This document shows positions 28,114 to 37,153 of a stretch of DNA of 64,000 nt, one piece after another. The translations under genes were made by a program, and so were the position numbers. Location of the stretch: assembly GCA_947177425.1 (NCBI GenBank), contig CAMWUN010000015.1, forward strand, positions 1-64,000, in the 5' to 3' direction. The notes below the pieces were generated by a model. It was not told the DNA's origin. It saw nothing but the letters and a program-made list of their open reading frames with translations, and made no database searches. Within the stretch, counting starts at the first letter, position 1, and each line of letters opens with the position of its first letter. This stretch comes from an uncultured bacterium (GTDB lineage Bacteria > Bacillota > Clostridia > Lachnospirales > Lachnospiraceae).

Positions 28114-29304
28114 TTGAAAAAGGAAAAACACGATAAAGAGACACTTGCCATTGTCTCCGTTTATGACAGGGATGGCATCATAGATGAGTATTTGATATTT
28201 TATCTGGCATCTTTAAGGGTGATAGCAGATCGTCTGGTTGTGGCAGTCAATGGGGAACTGACCAGGGATGGAAGGGAGAAGCTTATGACTGTGGCGGACG
28301 AAATATACCGCCGATCCAATACGGGTTTTGATTTTGGTGCATATAAGGATGTATTGAAGAATTATCTGCAGCCAGGAGAATCAGAAGAGTACCAGGAGTT
28401 GGTTTTGTGCAACGATACCTGTTATGGCCCGTTTGAGTCATTTGAAGATATTTTTGAGCAGATGCGGGAAAGGGATGTGGAGTTTTGGAGCATAAACTAT
28501 ATTGAGGATCCGTTGCTTCCCCATTTCCAGTCGTATTTTATGGTTTTCAGTGGCAGTGCCATTCATCTGTTGGCGGATTTTCTGGAGAATGAAGTGGACA
28601 GCGGTACCATTAATCCGATACAGGCCTGCGGGTATGAGCATGGATTGAGTGAGACCATATTATTGAGTGGGATCAGGACGGACTACTATACTTCGAAAAG
28701 AAAGGGGTATCATAATCTGGATATCTTTGGTGCTCCGGATTATGCAATGGAACTGCTTGGATTTCCACTGTTGAAAAGAAGGGCATTTTCGGATGAATTA
28801 TCTGTAAAAGATAATTGCAGGAGAGTGCTTTATATGGTTGTCCAAAGGGGAAACTATCCGATAGCTTATATTCTGGAAAATGTTTACAGAATATATCACC
28901 GTGATGTTTCGGAAGCTTTGCAGAAGTCATACATAACGGAAATGAGTTTTTTTGAAAAGAACTATACTTCGCGGGAGGAAGTAATCGCGTTCTGTAGGAA
29001 ACATAAAAAAGTATATCTTTATGGAAACGGTTACATGTCAGTACTGTTTATGGCGAGGTTTCAAAGATATATGAATGCGTTTGGCGGCTATGTGGTTTCG
29101 GATGAGTATTATATAGAAACACAGGATCAAACGGAACAGGTATGCAGGCTATCGCAGACAGATCCGGAAGCACCGCTTATCGTGGCCATGACTGAAAAAG
29201 TAGCAATGCAGATAGCAGGCAGGGTTAGAGAACGGAAAAATGTTTTGTTTTTGTCAATGGATTCGGAAAGAATAAAATATATGGAAGAGAGGAAAAGCGA
29301 ATGA
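28114..29304 (+). CDS. RgpF-like (rhamnan synthesis F family) protein + C-terminal Rossmann-like module
   Basis: LAIVSVYDRDGIIDEYLIFYLASLRVIADRLVVAVNG, NTGFDFGAYKDVL, LVLCNDTCYGPF; C-terminal KKVYLYGNGYMSVLFMARF. Confidence 0.75.
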   Translation: MKKEKHDKETLAIVSVYDRDGIIDEYLIFYLASLRVIADRLVVAVNGELTRDGREKLMTVADEIYRRSNTGFDFGAYKDVLKNYLQPGESEEYQELVLCNDTCYGPFESFEDIFEQMRERDVEFWSINYIEDPLLPHFQSYFMVFSGSAIHLLADFLENEVDSGTINPIQACGYEHGLSETILLSGIRTDYYTSKRKGYHNLDIFGAPDYAMELLGFPLLKRRAFSDELSVKDNCRRVLYMVVQRGNYPIAYILENVYRIYHRDVSEALQKSYITEMSFFEKNYTSREEVIAFCRKHKKVYLYGNGYMSVLFMARFQRYMNAFGGYVVSDEYYIETQDQTEQVCRLSQTDPEAPLIVAMTEKVAMQIAGRVRERKNVLFLSMDSERIKYMEERKSE

Positions 29305-30296
29305 AAAAAGCAATTATTTACGGAACGGGAAATTATTATGCACAGAACAAGGAAAAGCTTCCGAAGGATCTGGAGATTGTAGCTTATGCGGACAGTAATC
29401 CGAATAACGCGACCTCGCATAATGGAAAGCTGTTTAAGAATCTCCCGATGCTTTTGCCGGAAGAATTTGAAACGGTGGCATATGATGTGGTTTATATTTG
29501 TACTGAATATACCGCAGGGAATATTATTTTCCAACGTTTATCTGTGGCGGGTATTGGTTCCGATCGTATTTTTTTTCTGAATCGAATAGATGGGTCAGTA
29601 GATTGGGAATATAAGACGATGGAGGACCGAAAGGGTTATCTGTCTACGGTAGATGGGATCACGGTTCAGGAAAGATATTTGACGGATTTTGATATTGTTG
29701 TCGAGGTGCTTATCAATAATTCGTATGGATTTTCATTTACAGATGAGGATTATATTGTGATTGATATCGGTATGAATGTTGCCATCGCTTCTTTATATTT
29801 TGCAAAGCAGCCAAACGTGAAAAAGGTTTATGGATTTGAAGCTTTTCCGGATACTTATGAACAGGCTGTTGCCAATATTGCCTTGAATCCACCGGAAATC
29901 AGAGATAAAATCGTGGCGGAAAATTTTGCGCTCTCAGACGAAAACGGAAAGATGATGGTGGCGGTATCAGCGGAAGAGACGGGCTGGAGAAATATTTTTT
30001 CCAGAGATGAGAGTAAGCGTCAGGTAGGAATCGTATGCCGGGATGCGGGAGAGGTTGTCAGCGATATTCTGAATCGGCATAAGGAAAAAATTATTTTAAA
30101 GGTCGATACAGAGGGTGCGGAATTTATAATATTCGAAGCACTTGAACGGGCGGGTTGTTTTGAAAAGATTGATGTGATCATGATGGAATATCATGGAGAT
30201 TCTGGGAAACTGATTCCCGTATTAAAAAAATATGGTTATAAATTTTTTATACATGGAAAAAGGACGGTTTGCGGGTTGATTCATGCAGTTAAGTAG
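29301..30296 (+). CDS. Rossmann-like module + FkbM-type methyltransferase
   Basis: KKAIIYGTGNYYAQNKE; IVIDIGMNVAIASLYFAKQPNVKKVYGFEAFPDTYEQAVANI...IILKVDTEGAEFIIFEAL. Confidence 0.8.
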   Translation: MKKAIIYGTGNYYAQNKEKLPKDLEIVAYADSNPNNATSHNGKLFKNLPMLLPEEFETVAYDVVYICTEYTAGNIIFQRLSVAGIGSDRIFFLNRIDGSVDWEYKTMEDRKGYLSTVDGITVQERYLTDFDIVVEVLINNSYGFSFTDEDYIVIDIGMNVAIASLYFAKQPNVKKVYGFEAFPDTYEQAVANIALNPPEIRDKIVAENFALSDENGKMMVAVSAEETGWRNIFSRDESKRQVGIVCRDAGEVVSDILNRHKEKIILKVDTEGAEFIIFEALERAGCFEKIDVIMMEYHGDSGKLIPVLKKYGYKFFIHGKRTVCGLIHAVK

Positions 30297-30304
30297 GAGG
30301 GCAT

Positions 30305-30859
30305 ATGGAAAGGACAGAATTTACATATGATGGGCTTTGCAGCATGATTGAAGAATGTCTTACGCCGGTGTCTTATGAGGTGTTTCAGCAGAGAAGAAAG
30401 CTTCTGGTGATCGCAATCAGCGAGGAGGTGCGATTTCGGAAGAGCGTTCAGAAAATTGAGGAATGTAATCCAAATATCGAGCTTATTATTGTCGCCCAGA
30501 TGGAACTTAAGAAGGTACTGGACGAGATTTACAATGGCAGATATCAGGTGGTTGGCTGGAGTGGGAAATATATGGTGGAACTGGTAGACAAAATAAAGTC
30601 TGAGGCGGATATTAGCAGAACAGACGGATTCCTTTATTTTACACAGCACCCGGTAAATCTGCGGGATAAAAATATGATCAGCATTGCGAAACGTTTACAG
30701 AAAGAGGCGGATATTCGGGTTTACAGTGACACAGTGGGGTATGAGTTATATGAATATCACAACCTTTCATTATACAGCCAGGGCATCAAAGTGTATGAGG
30801 AGATCAACCGTTTTATCAGTTTGCAATTTAAGAATGTGACCAGGGAGGGCAGAGCATGA
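30305..30859 (+). CDS. Hypothetical protein in the glycan operon
   Basis: 184-aa ORF with good RBS spacing and a 4-bp overlap with the next gene; no recognised family. Confidence 0.5.
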   Translation: MERTEFTYDGLCSMIEECLTPVSYEVFQQRRKLLVIAISEEVRFRKSVQKIEECNPNIELIIVAQMELKKVLDEIYNGRYQVVGWSGKYMVELVDKIKSEADISRTDGFLYFTQHPVNLRDKNMISIAKRLQKEADIRVYSDTVGYELYEYHNLSLYSQGIKVYEEINRFISLQFKNVTREGRA

Positions 30860-31938
30860 AGATTGGTGTTTTGTCTATGTACAAAGAAAGAGAGATCACA
30901 GGGATCAATAAGGTCACAATGGGACTTATGGAAGAACTCTTGAAGCTGGATCGGGAAAATGATTATGTGTTCCTTGGGAAAACGGACTGGCTGCCTTTGG
31001 ATATGGATTATATACCAGTGCTGCCGGATGCAGGAGGTTCTGTTTTACTCAATTATGCCATGTTGGCGCATCCGCTTGATATTGTTCATTCGCATTACCG
31101 TCCATTTGAGCTAAGTGAAGGCATCCCTTGTGCGAAGATACTCACCATTCACGATCTGATTCCACTCATTTATCCAAAATGGTATGGGAACCAGTTTGAA
31201 TATTTTGATGTTTCCATACGCAGATGTGCAAAAGAGGCTGACAAGATCATAGCGGTTTCGGAATGCACTAAGCGGGATATTATCGAGTATTATGATATTA
31301 TGCCGGAAAAGATTGACGTGGTATATAACGGGCTGTCCCCGACAAAACTGTTTGCGGATGATGCCAAAGGGGAAAGTATGCCTGAATTAGAAAATACGGA
31401 CTTTATTTTTTCGGTTTCCGGGCTTGGACCACATAAAAATCAGGGTGGTTTGGCGGAAGCGTTTCTCCTTTATAAGAGGCGTCATCCTGAGTCAAAGGTA
31501 AAGCTGGTGTTGACAGGACCTGTGCGGAAATATGAAGTGGTTAAGGAAATTCTTGCGAAAAATGGGGAAGCGGCAGAGAATGTGGTATTTACAGGATTCG
31601 TAAGCGATGCGCAGTTGATATGGCTATACAGGAAGGCTCTGGCCTTTATTTATGTTTCCTATTATGAAGGATTCGGGCTGCCTATACTGGAGGCTCTTTC
31701 TGTCGGAAAGGCGGTTATTTGTGCGAATTCCGCTTCCATGCCGGAGGTGGGCGGGGATGCAGTGGCATACTGTGATCCGCATGAGGTGGAAACGATAGAA
31801 GCGGCGATTGACAGGGTAGTGTCAGATGAATTATATAGAAAGAGTTTAGAGGAAAGGGCGGTAGAACAGGCATCCCGGTTTTCGTACAAAAGAGCGGCGG
31901 GCGAGATGATGCAGATATATGGGACTTTTCAGAACTGA
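30856..31938 (+). CDS. GT4 family glycosyltransferase
   Basis: GPHKNQGGLAEAFLLYKRRHPESKVKLVLTGP, VFTGFVSDAQLIWLYRKALAFIYVSYYEGFGLPILEALSVGKAVICANSASMPEVGGDAVAYCDP. Confidence 0.9.
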   Translation: MKIGVLSMYKEREITGINKVTMGLMEELLKLDRENDYVFLGKTDWLPLDMDYIPVLPDAGGSVLLNYAMLAHPLDIVHSHYRPFELSEGIPCAKILTIHDLIPLIYPKWYGNQFEYFDVSIRRCAKEADKIIAVSECTKRDIIEYYDIMPEKIDVVYNGLSPTKLFADDAKGESMPELENTDFIFSVSGLGPHKNQGGLAEAFLLYKRRHPESKVKLVLTGPVRKYEVVKEILAKNGEAAENVVFTGFVSDAQLIWLYRKALAFIYVSYYEGFGLPILEALSVGKAVICANSASMPEVGGDAVAYCDPHEVETIEAAIDRVVSDELYRKSLEERAVEQASRFSYKRAAGEMMQIYGTFQN

Positions 31939-31954
31939 TATGGAGGAGAAGTAT

Positions 31955-33070
31955 ATGGCAGGGAACAGAAAAAAAATCTTACACATGACGCCTCCAATCA
32001 TCAAAAACGGCGTATACAAATATATCTTTAACCACATGGAGTACATAGACAGAGAACGCTTTCAGTTTGACTTTCTGACCAGAAACGGAAAAGCACTAGC
32101 GGCCACGGAAGAATACCGAAAATACGGCTTTGGCATACAGACATTCTGCAATACGGAACGGAACAACGAAGAGGATTTTCGTAAAGAGATTACGGAGATT
32201 CTGTGTCAGGGGTATGATGCAATCCATCTCCACACCAGTTTTTGGAGGGGATTTCTGATTGAACAGATTGCCATGGATATGAAAATACCAAAGGTGATCG
32301 TACATTCACACAGCACATGGGTTGATGTGAAAGATGATAAGAAGCGAGAGGAAATTCTGCTGCTGCATAATGCATATAAAGAAAAGTTTGACTTTCGATA
32401 TGCGACCGATGTCTGTGCCTGCTCCCGTCTGGCAGGGGATTGGCTGTATGGGGATGGGATTCTCAGGGAGAAGATACAGATACTGCCCAATGCGATCAAT
32501 GTAGGAAAATACAGCTTCCAGCCTGAGATACGGGACAGGCTACGGAAAGAAATGGGGATAGAGGACAGGATCGTCATCGGAAATGTGGGGCGGTACTGTT
32601 ACCAGAAAAATCAGGAGTTTTTGATAAAAGCTTTCGCTAAGGCGAGGGAGCACAATAAAAAGCTTTTTCTGCTACTGATTGGCGGGGGAGAATTGAAGAA
32701 CGAACTAAAGAATCAGATAGGTGAGTTAGGGTTAAAGCCTGATGCGTGCTGTATGAGTTGGCAGGATAATGTGCAGGATTATTTTCAGATAATGGATGTG
32801 TTCTGTCTTCCCTCGCGGTTTGAGGGATTGGGCATTACCAGTGTTGAGGCACAGGCAGCCGGACTAAAGTGTCTGCTGTCTGATACGATACCCAAAGAAG
32901 CGGGAGTGACGGATCTTGCTGTGTTTCTGCCGCTGGATGAGAAGTTCTGGGTGGAGGAACTGGTATGGAGTGTACCGGCGGGGGAGCGTGAAGACAAAGA
33001 GGAGGAGATAGGACAGGCGGGATATGATATCAGAACCGCGGTAAAGAAGCTGGAGAAACTGTATGAGTGA
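31955..33070 (+). CDS. GT4 family glycosyltransferase
   Basis: VIGNVGRYCYQKNQEFLIKAFAKAREHNKKLFLLLIGGGELKNELKNQ, DVFCLPSRFEGLGITSVEAQAAGLKCLLSDTIPKEAGVT. Confidence 0.9.
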   Translation: MAGNRKKILHMTPPIIKNGVYKYIFNHMEYIDRERFQFDFLTRNGKALAATEEYRKYGFGIQTFCNTERNNEEDFRKEITEILCQGYDAIHLHTSFWRGFLIEQIAMDMKIPKVIVHSHSTWVDVKDDKKREEILLLHNAYKEKFDFRYATDVCACSRLAGDWLYGDGILREKIQILPNAINVGKYSFQPEIRDRLRKEMGIEDRIVIGNVGRYCYQKNQEFLIKAFAKAREHNKKLFLLLIGGGELKNELKNQIGELGLKPDACCMSWQDNVQDYFQIMDVFCLPSRFEGLGITSVEAQAAGLKCLLSDTIPKEAGVTDLAVFLPLDEKFWVEELVWSVPAGEREDKEEEIGQAGYDIRTAVKKLEKLYE

Positions 33071-34136
33071 AACAAAGAAAGAAATATATATTGCTGGGGC
33101 CCATTCCAGAGGGAGAACCCTGCGCGCATATCTGGAATATCTTTATCCGGGGCTGGAAGTAGCGGCGTTTCTTGTTGATGATATGTCGGAAAATGCAGAG
33201 ACAGTTGACGGACTGCCTGTGCGGCTGATTGGACAGGGGCTGCATACGGAGTACCCGGTCTATCTTGGCATGCGCGGGGTAAACCATGAAAAGGTGGCGG
33301 GAGAACTTCGAGATGCAGGAATAAGGGAGATCATTCCGGTAACGGTTGAACTGGATATACAGCTTCGCAATGCGTATGTCCGCAGATATGCTAAGGACAG
33401 TGGCAGGACATTTAATGTGATAGATGAGTTGCCGACGGGAGAAGAAAAGACAGCCAGAATTTATGTTGCAAGTTCCATTTTTGATAAGCCGCTGCAAGAA
33501 AGCTATACCTTTATAAGAGAAGAAGCTGTTTTGCAGGTAGGAGCGGCGCTGACAAAAGAACGGATATCGGATGATGTAATTACGGACTGTGAAGGGGAGA
33601 ATATATCTGTAAGGAATAAGCAGTTTTGTGAGCTTACGGGTCTTTACTGGATATGGAAAAACGCCTGTGAGGATTATGTGGGACTGGTGCATTACAGGAG
33701 ACATTTTCTTCTGCCTGAGAATTGGTTGGAGCGGATGAAGGGTAATCAGATTGATGTGATCCTGCCGGTGCCCCTGTATGTTGCACCGAGCATTGCGGGG
33801 AATTATATGGAGCGGCACATTGCGTCAGACTGGAAGTATCTGATGACATATTTTCAGGAAGAACTTTCTGGGGAGTATGAAGAGGCGGAGAGGATTTTTA
33901 ACGGGAATCTATATTCGCCCTGTAATATGCTTATTGCGCGGAAAGAGGTATTGGACAGGCTGTGCGAATGGATGTTTCCGATCCTTTTTGCGGTGGCGGA
34001 TCATGGGGGCGAAAAGGAAGATACCTATTTAAATCGCTATCCCGGGTTTATCTCAGAGCGACTAATCACTTATTTTTTTGAGAGCCGAAACAGCGAATAC
34101 AGAGTAGTGTATGCCAATAAAAACTTTTTGAAATAA
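33063..34136 (+). CDS. Rossmann-like module + DUF4422-type glycosyltransferase
   Basis: KKEIYIAGAHSRGRTLRAYLEY; ELTGLYWIWKNACEDYVGLVHYRRHF, NMLIARKEVLDRLCEWMFPIL. Confidence 0.8.
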   Translation: MSETKKEIYIAGAHSRGRTLRAYLEYLYPGLEVAAFLVDDMSENAETVDGLPVRLIGQGLHTEYPVYLGMRGVNHEKVAGELRDAGIREIIPVTVELDIQLRNAYVRRYAKDSGRTFNVIDELPTGEEKTARIYVASSIFDKPLQESYTFIREEAVLQVGAALTKERISDDVITDCEGENISVRNKQFCELTGLYWIWKNACEDYVGLVHYRRHFLLPENWLERMKGNQIDVILPVPLYVAPSIAGNYMERHIASDWKYLMTYFQEELSGEYEEAERIFNGNLYSPCNMLIARKEVLDRLCEWMFPILFAVADHGGEKEDTYLNRYPGFISERLITYFFESRNSEYRVVYANKNFLK

Positions 34137-34161
34137 ACGGAAAACGAAAGGTGGAAAACCA

Positions 34162-34824
34162 ATGGATTTCGAATTAACAGCTTCCATGATGTGCGCAAAT
34201 TACGGCAATCTGGAAAAGGAAGTGTGGGATTTAGAAGACGGTGGGATTGATTCTTTTCATATAGATATCATGGACGGCAGATATGTGCCAAATTTTGCCA
34301 TGTCCTTGAATGATATGTCATTTATAGCGTCAGCGGCGAAGAAGCCGTTAGATGTGCATCTCATGATTGAACACCCGAACAATAACATACATATTTTTTT
34401 GGAAAAGCTGCGCAAGGGCGACACGGTGTATATCCATCCGGAAGCGGAGTACCACCCTTCCACGACGCTGCAGAAGATTATCAACGCAGGTATGACACCG
34501 GGGATTGCAATTAATCCAGGAACCAGTATTGAGACGGTAATGGAAATGCTCGTCATTGTGAAAAAGGTGCTGGTAATGTCGGTCAATCCCGGAAACGCAG
34601 GGCAGATGTATTTACCATATGTCGGGAAGAAAATTACCAGGCTTCTTGCAATAAAGGATGAAATGCATTTTGAGATATACTGGGACGGTGCATGCAGCGC
34701 GGATAAAATCAGGCAGTATGCGCCGAAAGGGGTGAAGGGGTTCGTACTTGGGACGACCCTCCTTTTCGGGCAAGATGCATCCTATAAGGAGACTCTTAAG
34801 GACATTAGGAAACTGAAATTTTAA
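34162..34824 (+). CDS. Ribulose-phosphate 3-epimerase-like protein
   Basis: TASMMCANYGNLEKEV, FHIDIMDGRYVPNFAM, LDVHLMIEHPN, VLVMSVNPGNAGQMYLP. Confidence 0.8.
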   Translation: MDFELTASMMCANYGNLEKEVWDLEDGGIDSFHIDIMDGRYVPNFAMSLNDMSFIASAAKKPLDVHLMIEHPNNNIHIFLEKLRKGDTVYIHPEAEYHPSTTLQKIINAGMTPGIAINPGTSIETVMEMLVIVKKVLVMSVNPGNAGQMYLPYVGKKITRLLAIKDEMHFEIYWDGACSADKIRQYAPKGVKGFVLGTTLLFGQDASYKETLKDIRKLKF

Positions 34825-34848
34825 GAGTGTGATGGAAGAGGGGTTAAT

Positions 34849-35619
34849 ATGGTAACAGCGCTGGTTTTGTCGGGCGGAAGCGGGACAAGGATGGGGATGG
34901 ATACTCCGAAGCAGTACATAAAAGTAAACGGCAGGACAGTGATATCCTACTGTCTTGAGAGGTTTTTTTCTCATACAATGATTGATGCGGTTCAGATTGT
35001 TGCGGATGAGGTATGGCGGGAGATGATTTTGGAAACTGTGAAGCATCTGTGTCAGACTGTGGACAAGGGCGCTTTGGGCGGAAACATGTCCGAAAGTGAC
35101 ACAGCATACAGGGAAAGCGTGGGAAAGTTCCGGGGATTCTCCGCGCCCGGCAGAACCAGACAGCATTCAATCTTAAACGGGCTTAACGATATCAGGAAAT
35201 ATGCCGGAGATTCGGATTATGTCTTAGTGCACGATGCGGCAAGGCCTTTTGTTTCTTTTTCCCTTATTGCGGAATGTATAGAGGCTGTGAAAGGCCACGA
35301 TGGCGTACTTCCGGCGCTGCCCATGAAAGATACGGTGTATATCAGCGGCGATGATATGAGGGTTTCCTCGCTTTTGGATCGTAGCCGCATTTTTGCGGGG
35401 CAGGCGCCGGAACTTTTTGTGCTGGGCAAATATTATGAGGCGAACAGGGCGCTTCTGCCTGACAGCATCTTCAAAATAAACGGTTCTACGGAGCCTGCGG
35501 TAATGGCGGGGATGGACATTGCCATGATACCGGGGGATGAGAGGAATTTCAAGATTACAACGGCAGCAGACTTAGAGCGTTTCCGGGAAATCGTGCAGAA
35601 AGGCGGATGCATGATATAA
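34849..35619 (+). CDS. IspD/TarI-family cytidylyltransferase
   Basis: ALVLSGGSGTRMGMDTPKQYIKVNGRTVISYCLERF, GRTRQHSILNGL, VLVHDAARPFVS, PMKDTVY. Confidence 0.9.
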   Translation: MVTALVLSGGSGTRMGMDTPKQYIKVNGRTVISYCLERFFSHTMIDAVQIVADEVWREMILETVKHLCQTVDKGALGGNMSESDTAYRESVGKFRGFSAPGRTRQHSILNGLNDIRKYAGDSDYVLVHDAARPFVSFSLIAECIEAVKGHDGVLPALPMKDTVYISGDDMRVSSLLDRSRIFAGQAPELFVLGKYYEANRALLPDSIFKINGSTEPAVMAGMDIAMIPGDERNFKITTAADLERFREIVQKGGCMI

Positions 35620-35728
35620 AGTATTATAAAGCGTTCCGTGAACGGTTCGGGAGAATGATTAAGAGTAATGGAACCAGTCAGAAGCATTAAGAGCGACGAA
35701 CCGGTCAGAGGTAAAAAGGAGGGGAACA

Positions 35729-36784
35729 TTGATGAAAGCGTGGGTTCTGCACGGCATAGGAGACATACAGTATGAGGAGGTGAAAGAACCACAGTCTGCG
35801 GGGGACGAAGTGATTATGAAAGTGATGTCTGTCGGTATCTGTGGTTCGGACATTCCGCGCATTTATAAGACCGGAACATACCACTTTCCAACCATACCGG
35901 GGCATGAGTTTTCGGGCATAGTAGAAGATGTGGGAGCAGGCGTGAATCCTAAATGGAAGAATAAGCGTGTGGGCGTTTTTCCGCTTATTCCCTGCCATGT
36001 ATGTGCATCCTGTAAGAAAGGACAGTATGAGATGTGCCGGAATTACGGCTATTTAGGTTCCCGGCAGAACGGGGGATTTGCGGAATACGCGGCGGTTCCT
36101 GTGAAAAATCTGATTGAACTTCCTGACAGTGTATCCATGCAGGAAGCAGCCATGCTGGAGCCAATGGCGGTGGCTGTCCATGCCATGAGAAGAGCCAGGC
36201 CCATGGCAGGGGACAGGATAGTGGTTTGTGGCCTTGGTACGATAGGAATGCTGCTGGTTTCTTTTCTTCGTGAGACAGGGATAAGGGATATATTTGTAAT
36301 AGGAAACAAAGCGTTTCAGAGAACAACCATTTTAAAAACAGGACTGCAGGAAACCTGCTATTGCGACAGCAGGGTACAGGATGTGGAAAAGTGGCTGATG
36401 GAGAGGACGGAAGGAAAGGGAGCGGATGTATTCTTCGAATGTGTGGGCAGGAATGAGACTATCTCACAGGCAGTAAATCTGACCGCCCCCGGGGGAAGTG
36501 TCTGTCTGGTGGGCAATCCTGGTTCAGATATGACTCTGGAAAGAGAGGTTTACTGGAAAATATTGAGAAACCAGCTTACCATAACAGGAACATGGAATTC
36601 ATCTTTTACCCATGAGATTGAGGATGACTGGCATTATGTTCTGGACAGGCTGGAACAGGGAAAAATATCTCCGGGGGATTTGATTTCCCATAGATTTCCA
36701 CTGAAAAATCTGGAAAGCGGACTACATATTATGCGTGACAAGACCCAGGATTATATTAAGATTATGGCAGAAATAAACGTGTAA
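35729..36784 (+). CDS. Zinc-dependent medium-chain dehydrogenase (TarJ/polyol-phosphate dehydrogenase-like)
   Basis: GICGSDIPRIYKTGTYHFPTIPGHEFSGIVEDVGAGV, CHVCASCKKGQYEMCRNYGYLG. Confidence 0.85.
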   Translation: MMKAWVLHGIGDIQYEEVKEPQSAGDEVIMKVMSVGICGSDIPRIYKTGTYHFPTIPGHEFSGIVEDVGAGVNPKWKNKRVGVFPLIPCHVCASCKKGQYEMCRNYGYLGSRQNGGFAEYAAVPVKNLIELPDSVSMQEAAMLEPMAVAVHAMRRARPMAGDRIVVCGLGTIGMLLVSFLRETGIRDIFVIGNKAFQRTTILKTGLQETCYCDSRVQDVEKWLMERTEGKGADVFFECVGRNETISQAVNLTAPGGSVCLVGNPGSDMTLEREVYWKILRNQLTITGTWNSSFTHEIEDDWHYVLDRLEQGKISPGDLISHRFPLKNLESGLHIMRDKTQDYIKIMAEINV

Positions 36785-36825
36785 GAGAGGGTGTAAAGAA
36801 TTTGTCTACACATAAACGACGAAGG

Positions 36826-36856
36826 GGCAGAGTGTGAAAAACTCTGCCGCCGCTAT
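36826..36856 (+). terminator. Stem-loop after the glycan island (weak T tract)
   Basis: GGCAGAGT (36826-36833) / ACTCTGCC (36841-36848), perfect 8-bp inverted repeat. Confidence 0.4.
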
Positions 36857-36893
36857 TTTAAACCAAGAACAGGTCGGCAAGTCCACATTTTAT

Positions 36894-37100
36894 TCATAAC
36901 ATTTTTTTATAAATTCCAAAGCTTTTGCAGCCCCTTTATGGAGGGTTCCATCCAAAATTAATTTTCTGATTTCTTCTCCCGGATAAAATCCAATGAAAAA
37001 TAGTTTCATAGAAACAGATATGACAATATTCAAACCATCATAATTAAAAATTGTACTATTGGCAGGGAAGGAAATGTCAGTTCCTAAAAAGCCGATTTTT
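36894..37100 (-). pseudogene. Possible 3' gene remnant
   Basis: Reverse-strand frame reads ...IKIGFLGTDISFPANSTIFNYDGLNIVISVSMKLFFIGFYPGEEIRKLILDGTLHKGAAKAFGIYKKML* with no start codon. Confidence 0.35.
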
Positions 37101-37153
37101 ATGAAAGGATAGTCGGTATGCTTATGTTAATAAAAGCGATGGAGGAGAAAGTC

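Noticed and set aside
34849-35619. Housekeeping isoprenoid ispD
   Set aside because: Placement between Rpe-like and TarJ-like genes in a glycan operon fits TarI-like CDP-polyol synthesis better, although the family alone cannot discriminate.
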